From Burkholderiaceae bacterium (GTDB taxonomy: Bacteria > Pseudomonadota > Gammaproteobacteria > Burkholderiales > Burkholderiaceae_D): 8,798 nucleotides of DNA. The DNA lies in contig JAIELO010000333.1 in NCBI GenBank assembly GCA_019752915.1, positions 1 through 8,798 of the forward strand, written 5' to 3'. The position numbers and the translations under genes are program-made. Under the pieces are notes generated by a model, which was not told where the DNA came from, searched no databases, and saw only the letters and a list, made by a program, of their open reading frames with translations. Shown piece after piece: positions 1 to 5,913 of this stretch; within the stretch, counting starts at the first letter, position 1; each line of letters begins with the position of its first letter.

Positions 1-804
1 CGCCGCGCCGATGCCGATCGCGGTGAAGAAGTGACGCTGCCAGCCGCCGGCGTTGCTGAGGAAGCTGACGATGGCGGGATTGACCACGGCGGCGTGGGTG
101 ATCGGCGCCATGTGGCCGCCGCGTGTGGTCAGTGCGCTGGCGTTGGGCAAGGCCTGCGCGAGCTGTTCGGCCAGCAGGCGGGTGGAGGCCGGGCTGTTCT
201 GGCCGGACATGACCAGCGCGGGCATGCTCAGCGCGGACAGCTCGGCCAGCGTGGCCGCTTCGCCCAGCAAGGCCTGGAAGTCCAGTTTTACTTTGGCGAT
301 CATGGCCGTCATTTTTTCCTGTGCCGCAGCCGGTGCGGCGTCAAACGCGCCGGCACGGTTCCAGTAGTCGATGAAGATGCGGGTGGCGTCCTGCGCGCTG
401 GCGCTGGCGTTGATGCGTGCGACGACGGCGACGATTTCGGCACGCGCCGGATGCTGCGCTGGCAGCAGGTGGAAGGCCACCGGCTCGAATACGCTCAGTG
501 ATAGCACCCGCTGCGGCATACGGCGTGCCATGTGCAGGGCCGAGGCGCCACCGTAGGAGTGGCCGATCAGGTGAAACGCTTCGCCCGGTTCCAGGGTGGC
601 GGCGATGCTGGCATTGACGGCGTCGATCTCGTGGGCCAGCGTGTGCTGATAGTCTTCATCGACGTCGGCAGGGAAGGGGGTAGCGCCGTAGCCAAGCAGG
701 TCAACCGCGATGCAGCGGTAGCTGTCGCTTAATTGCGATACCAGTTCGCCCCACTGGGCTTTGGAACTCATGGAACTATGCAGCAGAACGACAGCAGGCT
801 TCAT
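1..804 (-). CDS. alpha/beta-fold hydrolase (3' end missing)
   Basis: The reading frame begins at the ATG at 804-802 and stays open to the left edge, so 268 residues are visible and the C-terminus is missing. It shows a classic alpha/beta hydrolase layout: an early LLHSS segment (oxyanion side, residues 7-11), a DLLGYG turn at 35-40, the nucleophile elbow GHSYGG with Ser83, and a late GGHMAP with the likely catalytic His231. The usual Asp after strand beta-7 is absent (the segment reads SGQNSPAS, about 200-207). Glu107 in FEP, just after strand beta-6, is a candidate acid, as in some dehalogenase-like members; this is an inference. There is no signal peptide, so it is probably a cytoplasmic esterase, lactonase or C-C hydrolase; the substrate cannot be told. 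No strong Shine-Dalgarno precedes the ATG. A perfect TATAAT lies 29 bases upstream, which supports this start. It is divergent from the hydrolase at 931. Confidence 0.88.
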   Translation of the reverse strand, partial: MKPAVVLLHSSMSSKAQWGELVSQLSDSYRCIAVDLLGYGATPFPADVDEDYQHTLAHEIDAVNASIAATLEPGEAFHLIGHSYGGASALHMARRMPQRVLSLSVFEPVAFHLLPAQHPARAEIVAVVARINASASAQDATRIFIDYWNRAGAFDAAPAAAQEKMTAMIAKVKLDFQALLGEAATLAELSALSMPALVMSGQNSPASTRLLAEQLAQALPNASALTTRGGHMAPITHAAVVNPAIVSFLSNAGGWQRHFFTAIGIGAA

Positions 805-832
805 ACTTGGACCGGGCAAAAAAAGAGCGCAT

Positions 833-838
833 ATTATA
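833..838 (-). promoter_or_regulatory. candidate -10 box for the hydrolase at 804
   Basis: The minus strand reads TATAAT here, a perfect sigma-70 -10 hexamer. Transcription would start near 826 and give a leader of about 20 bases. No good -35 hexamer lies at 16-18 bases (CGCCTT at 17), so the promoter may be weak or activator-dependent. Confidence 0.5.
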
Positions 839-852
839 CGTGCAAGCACGTA
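837..852. promoter_or_regulatory. operator-like palindrome
   Basis: TACGTGC-AA-GCACGTA is a perfect 7-base inverted repeat with a 2-base centre. It overlaps the upstream edge of the minus-strand TATAAT and fills the -10/-35 spacer, a usual place for a repressor operator. It lies in the gap between two divergent hydrolase genes, so one bound protein could affect both. The regulator is unknown. Confidence 0.45.
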
Positions 853-930
853 GCAAAGGCGCGGCACTTGTGAAAACGGCCACACTACCCCATCTGTAGA
901 ACGTGCTGTAACCAGGAGTTCCGCCTCGCC

Positions 931-1773
931 ATGAAACATACTAAAAAAGTCGCCGGACTAGCCGGTATCGCCAGCGTGCTGTGGGTAGGCCTGACGGCGG
1001 CAGTTGCCGCCAGCCAGAAACGCCTGCTGTTCAATCCCCTCGGCAGCAAACGCGAAGTGCTGCGGCCATACAGCAGCGGCCATCGCACGCGTCCTGTGGT
1101 GATCCGCGCCAAAGACGGTACGCGCCTATCAGGCTGGCTGATGACACCACCGATCCACGGCCCGCATCCGGCGGTGATCTATTTTGGCGGCCGTTCGGAA
1201 GAAGTGTCGTGGGTGGCGCGCGATGCGGGCAAGCTGTTCCCCGGCATGGCGGTGCTGGCCATGAACTATCGCGGGTACGGCGATTCGCACGGCGATCCGG
1301 CCGAAACCCATTTCGTCGAAGATGGCCGCATGCTGTTCGACTGGCTGGCCGAGCGCCATCATGTGGATCCGGCGCGGATTGCGGTGGTGGGACGCAGTCT
1401 CGGTTCCGGCGTGGCAGTGCAGGTGGCGATGGAGCGCGCGGCGCACGCCATCGTGCTGATTACGCCTTATGATTCTATCCTCGCGATTGCCAAGCGCAAG
1501 TTCAAGGCGATTCCGGTGGAGTATGTGCTGCGGCACCGCTTCGAGTCGGTGAAGTATGCCCAGCATCTGAAGGCGCCGACCTATGTGCTGCGCGCGGCAC
1601 AGGATGATGTGGTCCCGCATAGCCACACCGATCTGCTGGTGGCGCAACTGGGTCAGCTCCATGCGGACGAAATCGTGCCCGATTCCGACCACCTGAATAT
1701 TCCGTATCTGGAAGCGACCCAGTCGCGCATTGCCGGTTTTCTGGCGCAGCGCTTCAACGAGCCTGCGCTGTAG
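931..1773 (+). CDS. membrane-anchored or exported alpha/beta hydrolase
   Basis: This 280-residue protein starts KHTKK, followed by a hydrophobic stretch at about residues 7-27 (ending AAVAAS). That is either a signal anchor or a signal peptide, so the enzyme probably acts at or beyond the inner membrane. The rest is an alpha/beta hydrolase of the YfhR/Bem46-like or S9 peptidase-like type: YFGGRSEE near the oxyanion hole (84-91), MNYRGYGDSHG (111-121), nucleophile elbow GRSLGSG with Ser156, acid loop AQDDVVPH with Asp226 (or Asp225), and DSDHLNIPY with His254. The triad is therefore complete. An AGGAG at 914-918 is the likely ribosome site, 12 bases before the ATG, which is rather long. No clear promoter was found. 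It runs head to head with the hydrolase at 804 and ends 12 bases from the convergent DUF3422 gene. The substrate is unknown; esterase activity is most likely. Confidence 0.88.
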   Translation: MKHTKKVAGLAGIASVLWVGLTAAVAASQKRLLFNPLGSKREVLRPYSSGHRTRPVVIRAKDGTRLSGWLMTPPIHGPHPAVIYFGGRSEEVSWVARDAGKLFPGMAVLAMNYRGYGDSHGDPAETHFVEDGRMLFDWLAERHHVDPARIAVVGRSLGSGVAVQVAMERAAHAIVLITPYDSILAIAKRKFKAIPVEYVLRHRFESVKYAQHLKAPTYVLRAAQDDVVPHSHTDLLVAQLGQLHADEIVPDSDHLNIPYLEATQSRIAGFLAQRFNEPAL

Positions 1774-1785
1774 TGCGCCGCATCG

Positions 1786-3165
1786 TCAGTGAGCCGAGGC
1801 TCTGGCATCTTTGCTGCCTAGCCGGTTATGCAGGCGCCGCAAACCTAACCATACGCCGGTAATCACCAGTGGCACGGCGATGCCGGTCAGGACGTCCGGA
1901 TTGACAGGCAGGCTGGCCGCTTTCATGGCCTTGCCCGCGTAGCCGATCAGTCCCAGCGTGTAGTAGGAAATCGCCACCGCCGACAGGCCTTCCACGGCTT
2001 GCTGCAGGCGCAGTTGCTGGGCCGCGCGGGTGTCCAGCGATTGCAGAATTTTGCGGTTCTGGCGTTCCTGCTCGATGCCGACGCGGGTGCGCAGCAGGTC
2101 ATTGCTGCGCGCGATACGCTGGGCCAGTGCTTCCTGCCGCCGTGCTACCGAGGTACAGGTGTGCATCGCCGGTGCCAGTCGCCGGCCCATGAATTCGGCC
2201 AGCGTGGGCATGCCTTCGATGCGCACTTCGCGTAATTCCTGTATGCGTGACTGCACCAGACTGAAATACGCTTGCGAGGCAGCGAAGCGGTAGCTATTGC
2301 TGACCGAGAGTTTTTCCAGCCTTGCGGCCAGACTGGTAATCCGGTGCAGCAGGCTCTGTTCTTCGTGTGCTTCGGCAGGCTGGCCGTCCGGGCGATCGCT
2401 CTGCACCAGCGTGGCAGTCAGATCGGCCAGTTCGTTTTCGATGCCATTCAGTTCCGGCTGGGTGGCTTCCGCCTGTGGCAGGCCCAGTAACACCATCATC
2501 CGGTAGGTTTCGATTTCCAGCAGACGGCCGACCAGACGGCCAGCCTGATATTCGCGCAGTTGCAGGTCGCGTACCACGAAGCGGCTGAAGCCATCGGGCT
2601 GGATCAGGAAGTCGGTCCACACTTCGGCACCGCTACCGACATTGCTGCAGACCAGCGATTTATTCTGGAACAGGGCGCGGATGGCGGCTGTGCCAGCGGC
2701 ATCATCGGCCTGACCTTTGCACAGCAGGACGTGGGCGGCGACGATGATTTTGCCGTGCAGGCCCGCCAGCCATTGCTGCGGTACCTGCTGCAGCGGCGTG
2801 TGGCGCACTGCCAGATCGCATGGTGTATCGGGCGAGCCCTGTTCGACAAAGGTGTAGGTGGCGAACTCGGTATGGCATTCCCATTTCAGGCGGAACTGGC
2901 CGAAGTCGTGGAAGAAATAGCGCGCCTGTGCGTGCGGCACGGCCACGCCGTAGTGCATGCACAGTTGCTGCAGGATGGCGTGCTGGCTGCTACGGTGCTG
3001 TTTTTGCGAAGGCTGATCCTGTTTCACGTACAGCGCGAAATGGGTCAGGCTTTCCGGCGCCTGCAGCTGCAGGAAGGGGCGCGAATGGATTTCCGCCGAC
3101 AGCGGTACCCGCATGGCGTGATTCAGGCTGGCGAAATCGGCGTTGCTACGGTAAGCGAGAGACAT
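1786..3165 (-). CDS. DUF3422 family integral membrane protein
   Basis: This 459-residue protein matches the DUF3422 family, recognised from its conserved blocks: AGRLVGRLLEIETYRMM (about 209-226), SNSYRFAASQAYFSLV (about 285-300), the long helical stretch with LLRTRVGIEQERQN (about 355-370) and QLRLQQAVEGLSAVAISYY (about 385-402). Two hydrophobic segments close the protein, at about 394-414 and 425-445, followed by a basic tail, giving a large soluble N-terminal part tethered by a C-terminal hairpin. Much of the middle looks coiled-coil. The function of the family is unknown to me; database names likening it to egg lysin should not be taken literally. The frame is open 36 codons further upstream to an ATG at 3273, but that extension covers the promoter region. 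The ATG at 3165 has GGGGAAG just before it and gives MSLAYRSNADF, so I choose it. The gene converges on the hydrolase ending at 1773 with no clear terminator between. Confidence 0.88.
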   Translation of the reverse strand: MSLAYRSNADFASLNHAMRVPLSAEIHSRPFLQLQAPESLTHFALYVKQDQPSQKQHRSSQHAILQQLCMHYGVAVPHAQARYFFHDFGQFRLKWECHTEFATYTFVEQGSPDTPCDLAVRHTPLQQVPQQWLAGLHGKIIVAAHVLLCKGQADDAAGTAAIRALFQNKSLVCSNVGSGAEVWTDFLIQPDGFSRFVVRDLQLREYQAGRLVGRLLEIETYRMMVLLGLPQAEATQPELNGIENELADLTATLVQSDRPDGQPAEAHEEQSLLHRITSLAARLEKLSVSNSYRFAASQAYFSLVQSRIQELREVRIEGMPTLAEFMGRRLAPAMHTCTSVARRQEALAQRIARSNDLLRTRVGIEQERQNRKILQSLDTRAAQQLRLQQAVEGLSAVAISYYTLGLIGYAGKAMKAASLPVNPDVLTGIAVPLVITGVWLGLRRLHNRLGSKDARASAH

Positions 3166-3168
3166 GAG

Positions 3169-3181
3169 CTTCCCCGGGAAG
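3169..3181 (-). promoter_or_regulatory. ribosome-binding site inside a small hairpin
   Basis: On the minus strand CTTCCCGGGGAAG is a near-perfect inverted repeat. Its 3' arm GGGGAAG, 3 bases before the ATG at 3165, is the likely Shine-Dalgarno of the DUF3422 gene and fixes the start. A 5-base-pair stem with a three-base loop could partly mask it. Confidence 0.4.
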
Positions 3182-3191
3182 TGGTGCACTA

Positions 3192-3206
3192 GCTTAAAAA
3201 TTAAGC
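3192..3206. repeat. AT-rich inverted repeat in the DUF3422 leader
   Basis: GCTTAA-AAA-TTAAGC, a perfect 6-base inverted repeat with a 3-base centre, lies 27 bases upstream of the DUF3422 ATG in otherwise GC-rich DNA. It could be an operator or a leader hairpin; nothing in the sequence decides. Confidence 0.4.
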
Positions 3207-3244
3207 AGTCAATGTGACTCGGAAAACGCGAAATGCTGCAGTGC

Positions 3245-3273
3245 AGTATAACGCTCTGCACGGCACAGCACAA
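3245..3273 (-). promoter_or_regulatory. candidate sigma-70 promoter for the DUF3422 gene
   Basis: The minus strand has TATACT (3250-3245, five of six matches) exactly 17 bases from TTGTGC (3273-3268, matching the TTG core). Transcription would start near 3238 and leave a leader of about 73 bases holding both inverted repeats noted at 3192 and 3169. Confidence 0.4.
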
Positions 3274-3287
3274 TCGCGACTGTGGAT

Positions 3288-3309
3288 GGTAGCGGCAAAC
3301 GCCGCTACC
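3288..3309 (-). terminator. hairpin downstream of ldhA, possible terminator
   Basis: GGTAGCGGC-AAAC-GCCGCTACC is a perfect 9-base-pair stem with a 4-base loop, 33 bases after the ldhA stop. On the ldhA strand no T-run follows. On the plus strand a run of six T comes about 10 bases later, too far for a standard intrinsic terminator. The position favours an end-of-operon or mRNA-stabilising hairpin, which would also separate ldhA from the DUF3422 promoter. Confidence 0.4.
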
Positions 3310-3342
3310 TTGCGATCACTTTTTTGGCGTCAGCGATGCCGC

Positions 3343-4401
3343 TTAGGGCTTCGCGGGCGCTGCGGCACCTGCGGGTAGCAGGTTGGGGCAGGGCTGGTGC
3401 TGCAGGTAGCAGGCCAGATTGCGGTAGGTGATGGCGGCAATTTCGCGCATGGCTTCAATGGTGAAGAAGCCCTGATGTCCGGTGACCAGTACGTTCGGGA
3501 AGGTCAGCAGGCGCTGGAACACGTCGTCGGCGATGATGTCGCTGGAATGATCGTGGAAAAACAGGCTGGCCTCCTGTTCATAAACGTCGATGGCCAGCGC
3601 GCCTAACTGGCGCGATTTCAGTGCTTCGATGACGGCGGCAGTATCGATCAGGCCACCGCGCGAGGTGTTGACCAGCATCGCGCCCGGTTTCATGCTGGCC
3701 AGACTGGTGGCGTTAATCATGTGGCGGGTGCTGTCCATCAGGGGGCAGTGCAGCGAGACGATGTCGGCACCGGCCAGCAACTGTTCGAGTGGCACCTGTT
3801 GCGCCACGCCGGCCAGTTGCGGCAGGGGCGTTGGATCGCTAATCAGCACATGGCAACCGAGGCCGTGGAAGATGCGCGCTGCTGCTGCGCCGATCTGGCC
3901 GGCGCCGACGATGCCGACGGTTTTGCCGTGCAACGTCATGCCCAGCAAGCCGTCCAGCGCGAAATTGCCTTCGCGGACGCGTGCATAGGCGCGGTGGGTG
4001 TGGCGATTGAGTGTCATCACCATCGCCAGCGCATGCTCGGCCACCGCTTCCGGTGCGTAGGCTGGTACCCGCGCCATGAACAGGCCGAGGCGAGCGCCGG
4101 CTTGCAGGTCGACGTTGTTAAAGCCGGCGCAGCGTAGCAGCACGGCGCGCACACCGCTGGCATGCAGGGCTTCCAGTACGGCAGCGTCGAGCTGGTCGTT
4201 GACGAATACGCAGACGGCGCTGCAGCCTTGTGCCAGCGGGATGGTGTCGAGCGTCAGGGCGTCGGAAAAATAGGCCGCTTCGATGCTGGCAGCTCCAGTC
4301 GCGGATTCGGAACTGGTAGCGGCAGCGGCGTTGGCCTGCAGACGTGCTTCTTCGAGGAAGCGGCGGTCATAGGGCTGGGCGCTGTAGACGGCGATCTTCA
4401 T
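3343..4401 (-). CDS. ldhA: D-lactate dehydrogenase (NAD-dependent), fermentative type
   Basis: This 352-residue 2-hydroxyacid dehydrogenase should reduce pyruvate to D-lactate with NADH in the cytoplasm. It follows E. coli LdhA closely: MKIAVYSAQPYD at the start, RCAGFNNVD (90-98), RVPAY.PEAVAEHA (111-124), MTLNR (129-133), the Rossmann motif GAGQIG (166-171) with Asp189 after strand beta-2 for NAD preference, SLHCPL (216-221), NTSRGGLID with catalytic Arg248, DVYEQE with Glu277, and TGHQGFF with His309. The catalytic set is complete. Compared with E. coli LdhA it carries extra Ala/Ser/Thr-rich residues near 22-42. The start is the ATG at 4401, whose last two bases lie in the stop of the upstream DinB-fold gene (ATGA), so translation is probably coupled; an in-frame ATG at 4437 would add residues not found in the family. 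It is the last gene of a two-gene operon. Confidence 0.93.
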   Translation of the reverse strand: MKIAVYSAQPYDRRFLEEARLQANAAAATSSESATGAASIEAAYFSDALTLDTIPLAQGCSAVCVFVNDQLDAAVLEALHASGVRAVLLRCAGFNNVDLQAGARLGLFMARVPAYAPEAVAEHALAMVMTLNRHTHRAYARVREGNFALDGLLGMTLHGKTVGIVGAGQIGAAAARIFHGLGCHVLISDPTPLPQLAGVAQQVPLEQLLAGADIVSLHCPLMDSTRHMINATSLASMKPGAMLVNTSRGGLIDTAAVIEALKSRQLGALAIDVYEQEASLFFHDHSSDIIADDVFQRLLTFPNVLVTGHQGFFTIEAMREIAAITYRNLACYLQHQPCPNLLPAGAAAPAKP

Positions 4402-4949
4402 GCTGGCATCCCGTCTTGCGCGCAAGCCGGTATCCACGCTGGCAGGTCGGTGACGCCGATGTCCACACCGGCCTGATACAGCAGGGTGCTGATCTGGCCG
4501 CGATGGTGGGTCTGGTGGTTAAAGAAGTGCAGCACCAGACTGCCGAAGGGTTTGCAGTAGGCCTCGCCCTTGATGTTGCGGTAGGAGAAAGGCTGCGCCA
4601 GTTCGTCTGCCGTGACTTGCTGTGCCCAGTCCAGAATGATGGCATCGAGCTCGCTGCGGTAAGCCTGCAGCGTGGCCAGATCATCGCCAAAACTTTGCGA
4701 CAGTCCAGACACAGGTGGCTGCTGTAGCAGCGGCGCCAGACTGCTATACGCCGCCGGATGGCCGGCGAAGCGGCGCAGCCAGATGGTGTCGCCCACCAGC
4801 AGGTGGTTCATGGTGCCGAGGATGGAGCCAAAAAAAGCTTGCCGGTCTGCGCTCAGTTCGTCCTGCGTCAGGCGCGCTGCTGCCTGGTACATCTGCTGGT
4901 TCATACCGGCGTTGTAGCGCGCCAGAAGTGCGATGGATGCTGGTGTCAT
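4398..4949 (-). CDS. DinB-fold (DinB/YfiT-like) metal-binding protein
   Basis: The 183-residue protein has the signature of the DinB four-helix-bundle superfamily: MNHLLVGDTIWLRRF near the end of helix 2 (His49), and LHFFNHQTHHRGQI in helix 4 (His145 and His149; His141 is an alternative). These three histidines form the divalent-metal site of the fold. The length and the W, H and NHQTHHRGQ pattern agree with the DinB/DUF664 type. Known members include thiol S-transferases and hydrolases, so a thiol-dependent detoxification role is possible but not shown. The ATG at 4949 is chosen because GAGG lies 5 bases upstream; the frame is open further upstream but has no comparable ribosome site. It is first in an operon with ldhA and shares four bases (ATGA) with it. 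A TATAAT at 5027-5022 is the likely promoter element. Confidence 0.87.
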   Translation of the reverse strand: MTPASIALLARYNAGMNQQMYQAAARLTQDELSADRQAFFGSILGTMNHLLVGDTIWLRRFAGHPAAYSSLAPLLQQPPVSGLSQSFGDDLATLQAYRSELDAIILDWAQQVTADELAQPFSYRNIKGEAYCKPFGSLVLHFFNHQTHHRGQISTLLYQAGVDIGVTDLPAWIPACAQDGMPA

Positions 4950-5021
4950 AGTGGCCTCATTCGTGAAGTCATGCGCGGCGGGGCTTGTTCCCCACCCGTT
5001 GCACGTTGCTCCTGACCTTGC

Positions 5022-5027
5022 ATTATA
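5022..5027 (-). promoter_or_regulatory. candidate -10 box of the DinB-ldhA operon
   Basis: The minus strand reads a perfect TATAAT, giving a likely start near 5015 and a leader of about 65 bases. The -35 region is GC-rich and matches poorly at any spacing from 16 to 19. The leader includes GGGGAACAAGCCCC, a short possible hairpin. Confidence 0.5.
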
Positions 5028-5055
5028 AGGCGCTGCGCACCGGCAGGCGCACTTC

Positions 5056-5100
5056 ACAGGCAGCACTGAATCGCTCCGCCGGCGGGAGCAGGCTGCCTGT
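5056..5100. repeat. nested inverted repeat downstream of the HAD gene
   Basis: ACAGGCAGC (5056-5064) and GCTGCCTGT (5092-5100) are perfect 9-base inverted arms. The 27 bases between them hold a second inverted repeat, GCTCC...GGAGC (5073-5089), centred on the palindrome CCGCCGGCGG (5076-5085). The structure starts 15 bases after the HAD stop codon and ends about 30 bases upstream of the DinB -10 box. No T-run follows on either strand. It may be an mRNA 3'-end or terminator structure, or a copy of a dispersed palindromic element. Confidence 0.5.
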
Positions 5101-5115
5101 CCATGAGGTCAACGA

Positions 5116-5817
5116 TCAGGCGGCCAGTTCGAGGCGGGTTTGCGGTCCCGGGGTGTAAGGACTCGCTTGCAGTTCATTGAGCGCTTCGAAGGTGATGAAC
5201 TGACGCGGACGCACCACTTCATTGCCATACGGTGCGACGCTGACGGTCCACATGCCCAGTTCTTCGGCGGCGCGCAAGGCCGGTACGGCAGTGTCGATGG
5301 CGATCGCATCCTGCGCGCTAATGCCGATCGCGTTCAGCGCGTGAGCATACGGGCCGGTACCGGCTGCGCCGTCAAAGTTGGCGCTACCCGAGACGACGGT
5401 GAACAGGCTGTTGACGTCGGCGCCGAAGCAGCCCGTCAGCAGTGCCGAAGTCGATGCGGCGGGCAGATCGGTCACGATGCAGATTTTGCCACCTGCGCTG
5501 AGCGCATCGTCAATCAGTACCAGCGCTGCCTGCAGTGCCTTGAGTGGCTGCTCGGTGATGGCCTGATGGAAGTGACGGTGTTTGTCGGCATGCAGTTCGG
5601 CCACGCGTTCTTTGTCCTTTGCGAACACGTCGCCGCTAATGGCGGCGCCGATGGCGCGTGCGTAACCGTGCGTGGCAGCCGCGGCGCGCAGTGCCGGTAG
5701 CGACCAGCGGATCGATAGACCTGCGTTAGCAAAGGCCGCGTTGCAGGCGGCGAGGTGCAGTGCTTCGGTGTCGAACAGCACACCGTCTAAACCGAGGAAG
5801 ATCACGTCTATGCTCAT
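5116..5817 (-). CDS. HAD-superfamily protein, CbbY/beta-PGM-like, lacking the catalytic Asp
   Basis: This 233-residue protein has the whole layout of a subfamily IA HAD phosphatase. It opens DVIFLGLDGVLFDTEALH, has a helical cap at about 19-90, and continues with KICIVTD (111-117), FTVVSGSANF (139-148), GPYAHALNAIGI (155-166) and IAIDTAVPALRAAEELGM (172-189). The motif residues are degraded. The first Asp of D-x-D is Gly9 (only Asp11 remains), the motif III Lys expected before GPYAHAL is not there (Thr154), and the acidic ED pair of motif IV is Asp175-Thr176. Thr116 of motif II is kept. It should therefore not form the aspartyl-phosphate and may be a binding or regulatory protein. Overall spacing most resembles CbbY-type phosphatases. 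It starts at the ATG at 5817 with a weak ribosome site and is divergent from the LysR gene. Confidence 0.82.
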   Translation of the reverse strand: MSIDVIFLGLDGVLFDTEALHLAACNAAFANAGLSIRWSLPALRAAAATHGYARAIGAAISGDVFAKDKERVAELHADKHRHFHQAITEQPLKALQAALVLIDDALSAGGKICIVTDLPAASTSALLTGCFGADVNSLFTVVSGSANFDGAAGTGPYAHALNAIGISAQDAIAIDTAVPALRAAEELGMWTVSVAPYGNEVVRPRQFITFEALNELQASPYTPGPQTRLELAA

Positions 5818-5849
5818 GGTGGACTCGCAGGTTGGTATCGGATGACTCG

Positions 5850-5855
5850 AATATA
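5850..5855 (-). promoter_or_regulatory. candidate -10 box of the HAD gene
   Basis: The minus strand reads TATATT (five of six matches), 33 bases before the ATG at 5817, with a T-rich but poor -35 (TTTTCT at 17 bases). On the plus strand TAGAAT at 5860-5865 could be a -10 for the LysR gene, also without a good -35. The two overlap within this 96-base divergent gap. Confidence 0.3.
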
Positions 5856-5884
5856 GAGGTAGAATCAGCGAAAGAAAAATCAGA

Positions 5885-5898
5885 GATTATCGGTAATC
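5885..5898. promoter_or_regulatory. inverted repeat before the LysR gene, possible autoregulatory site
   Basis: GATTA-TCGG-TAATC is a perfect 5-base inverted repeat, 15 bases upstream of the LysR start and in the gap shared with the HAD gene. LysR proteins often bind short AT-rich dyads in such divergent gaps and repress themselves. The even spacing does not fit a strict T-N11-A box. Confidence 0.35.
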
Positions 5899-5913
5899 AA
5901 TAAGGAAAAGCTT

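Noticed and set aside
31..732. Plus-strand open frames in the first 730 bases.
   Set aside because: They are low-complexity Gly/Ala/Arg frames opposite a clear alpha/beta hydrolase that runs off the left edge on the minus strand.
1791..1802. GAGCC-GA-GGCTC inverted repeat at the end of the DUF3422 gene as a shared terminator for the convergent pair.
   Set aside because: The realistic stem is only four base pairs, it lies within the coding sequence, and no T-run follows on either strand.
3166..3273. N-terminal extension of the DUF3422 protein to the ATG at 3273.
   Set aside because: It would cover the -10/-35 candidate and leader repeats, and a ribosome site sits directly before the ATG at 3165.
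4946..4972. Eight-residue upstream ORF (MTSRMRPL) whose stop overlaps the DinB start as ATGA.
   Set aside because: No ribosome site precedes its ATG, and an ORF this short is expected by chance; the GAGG inside it already serves the DinB start.
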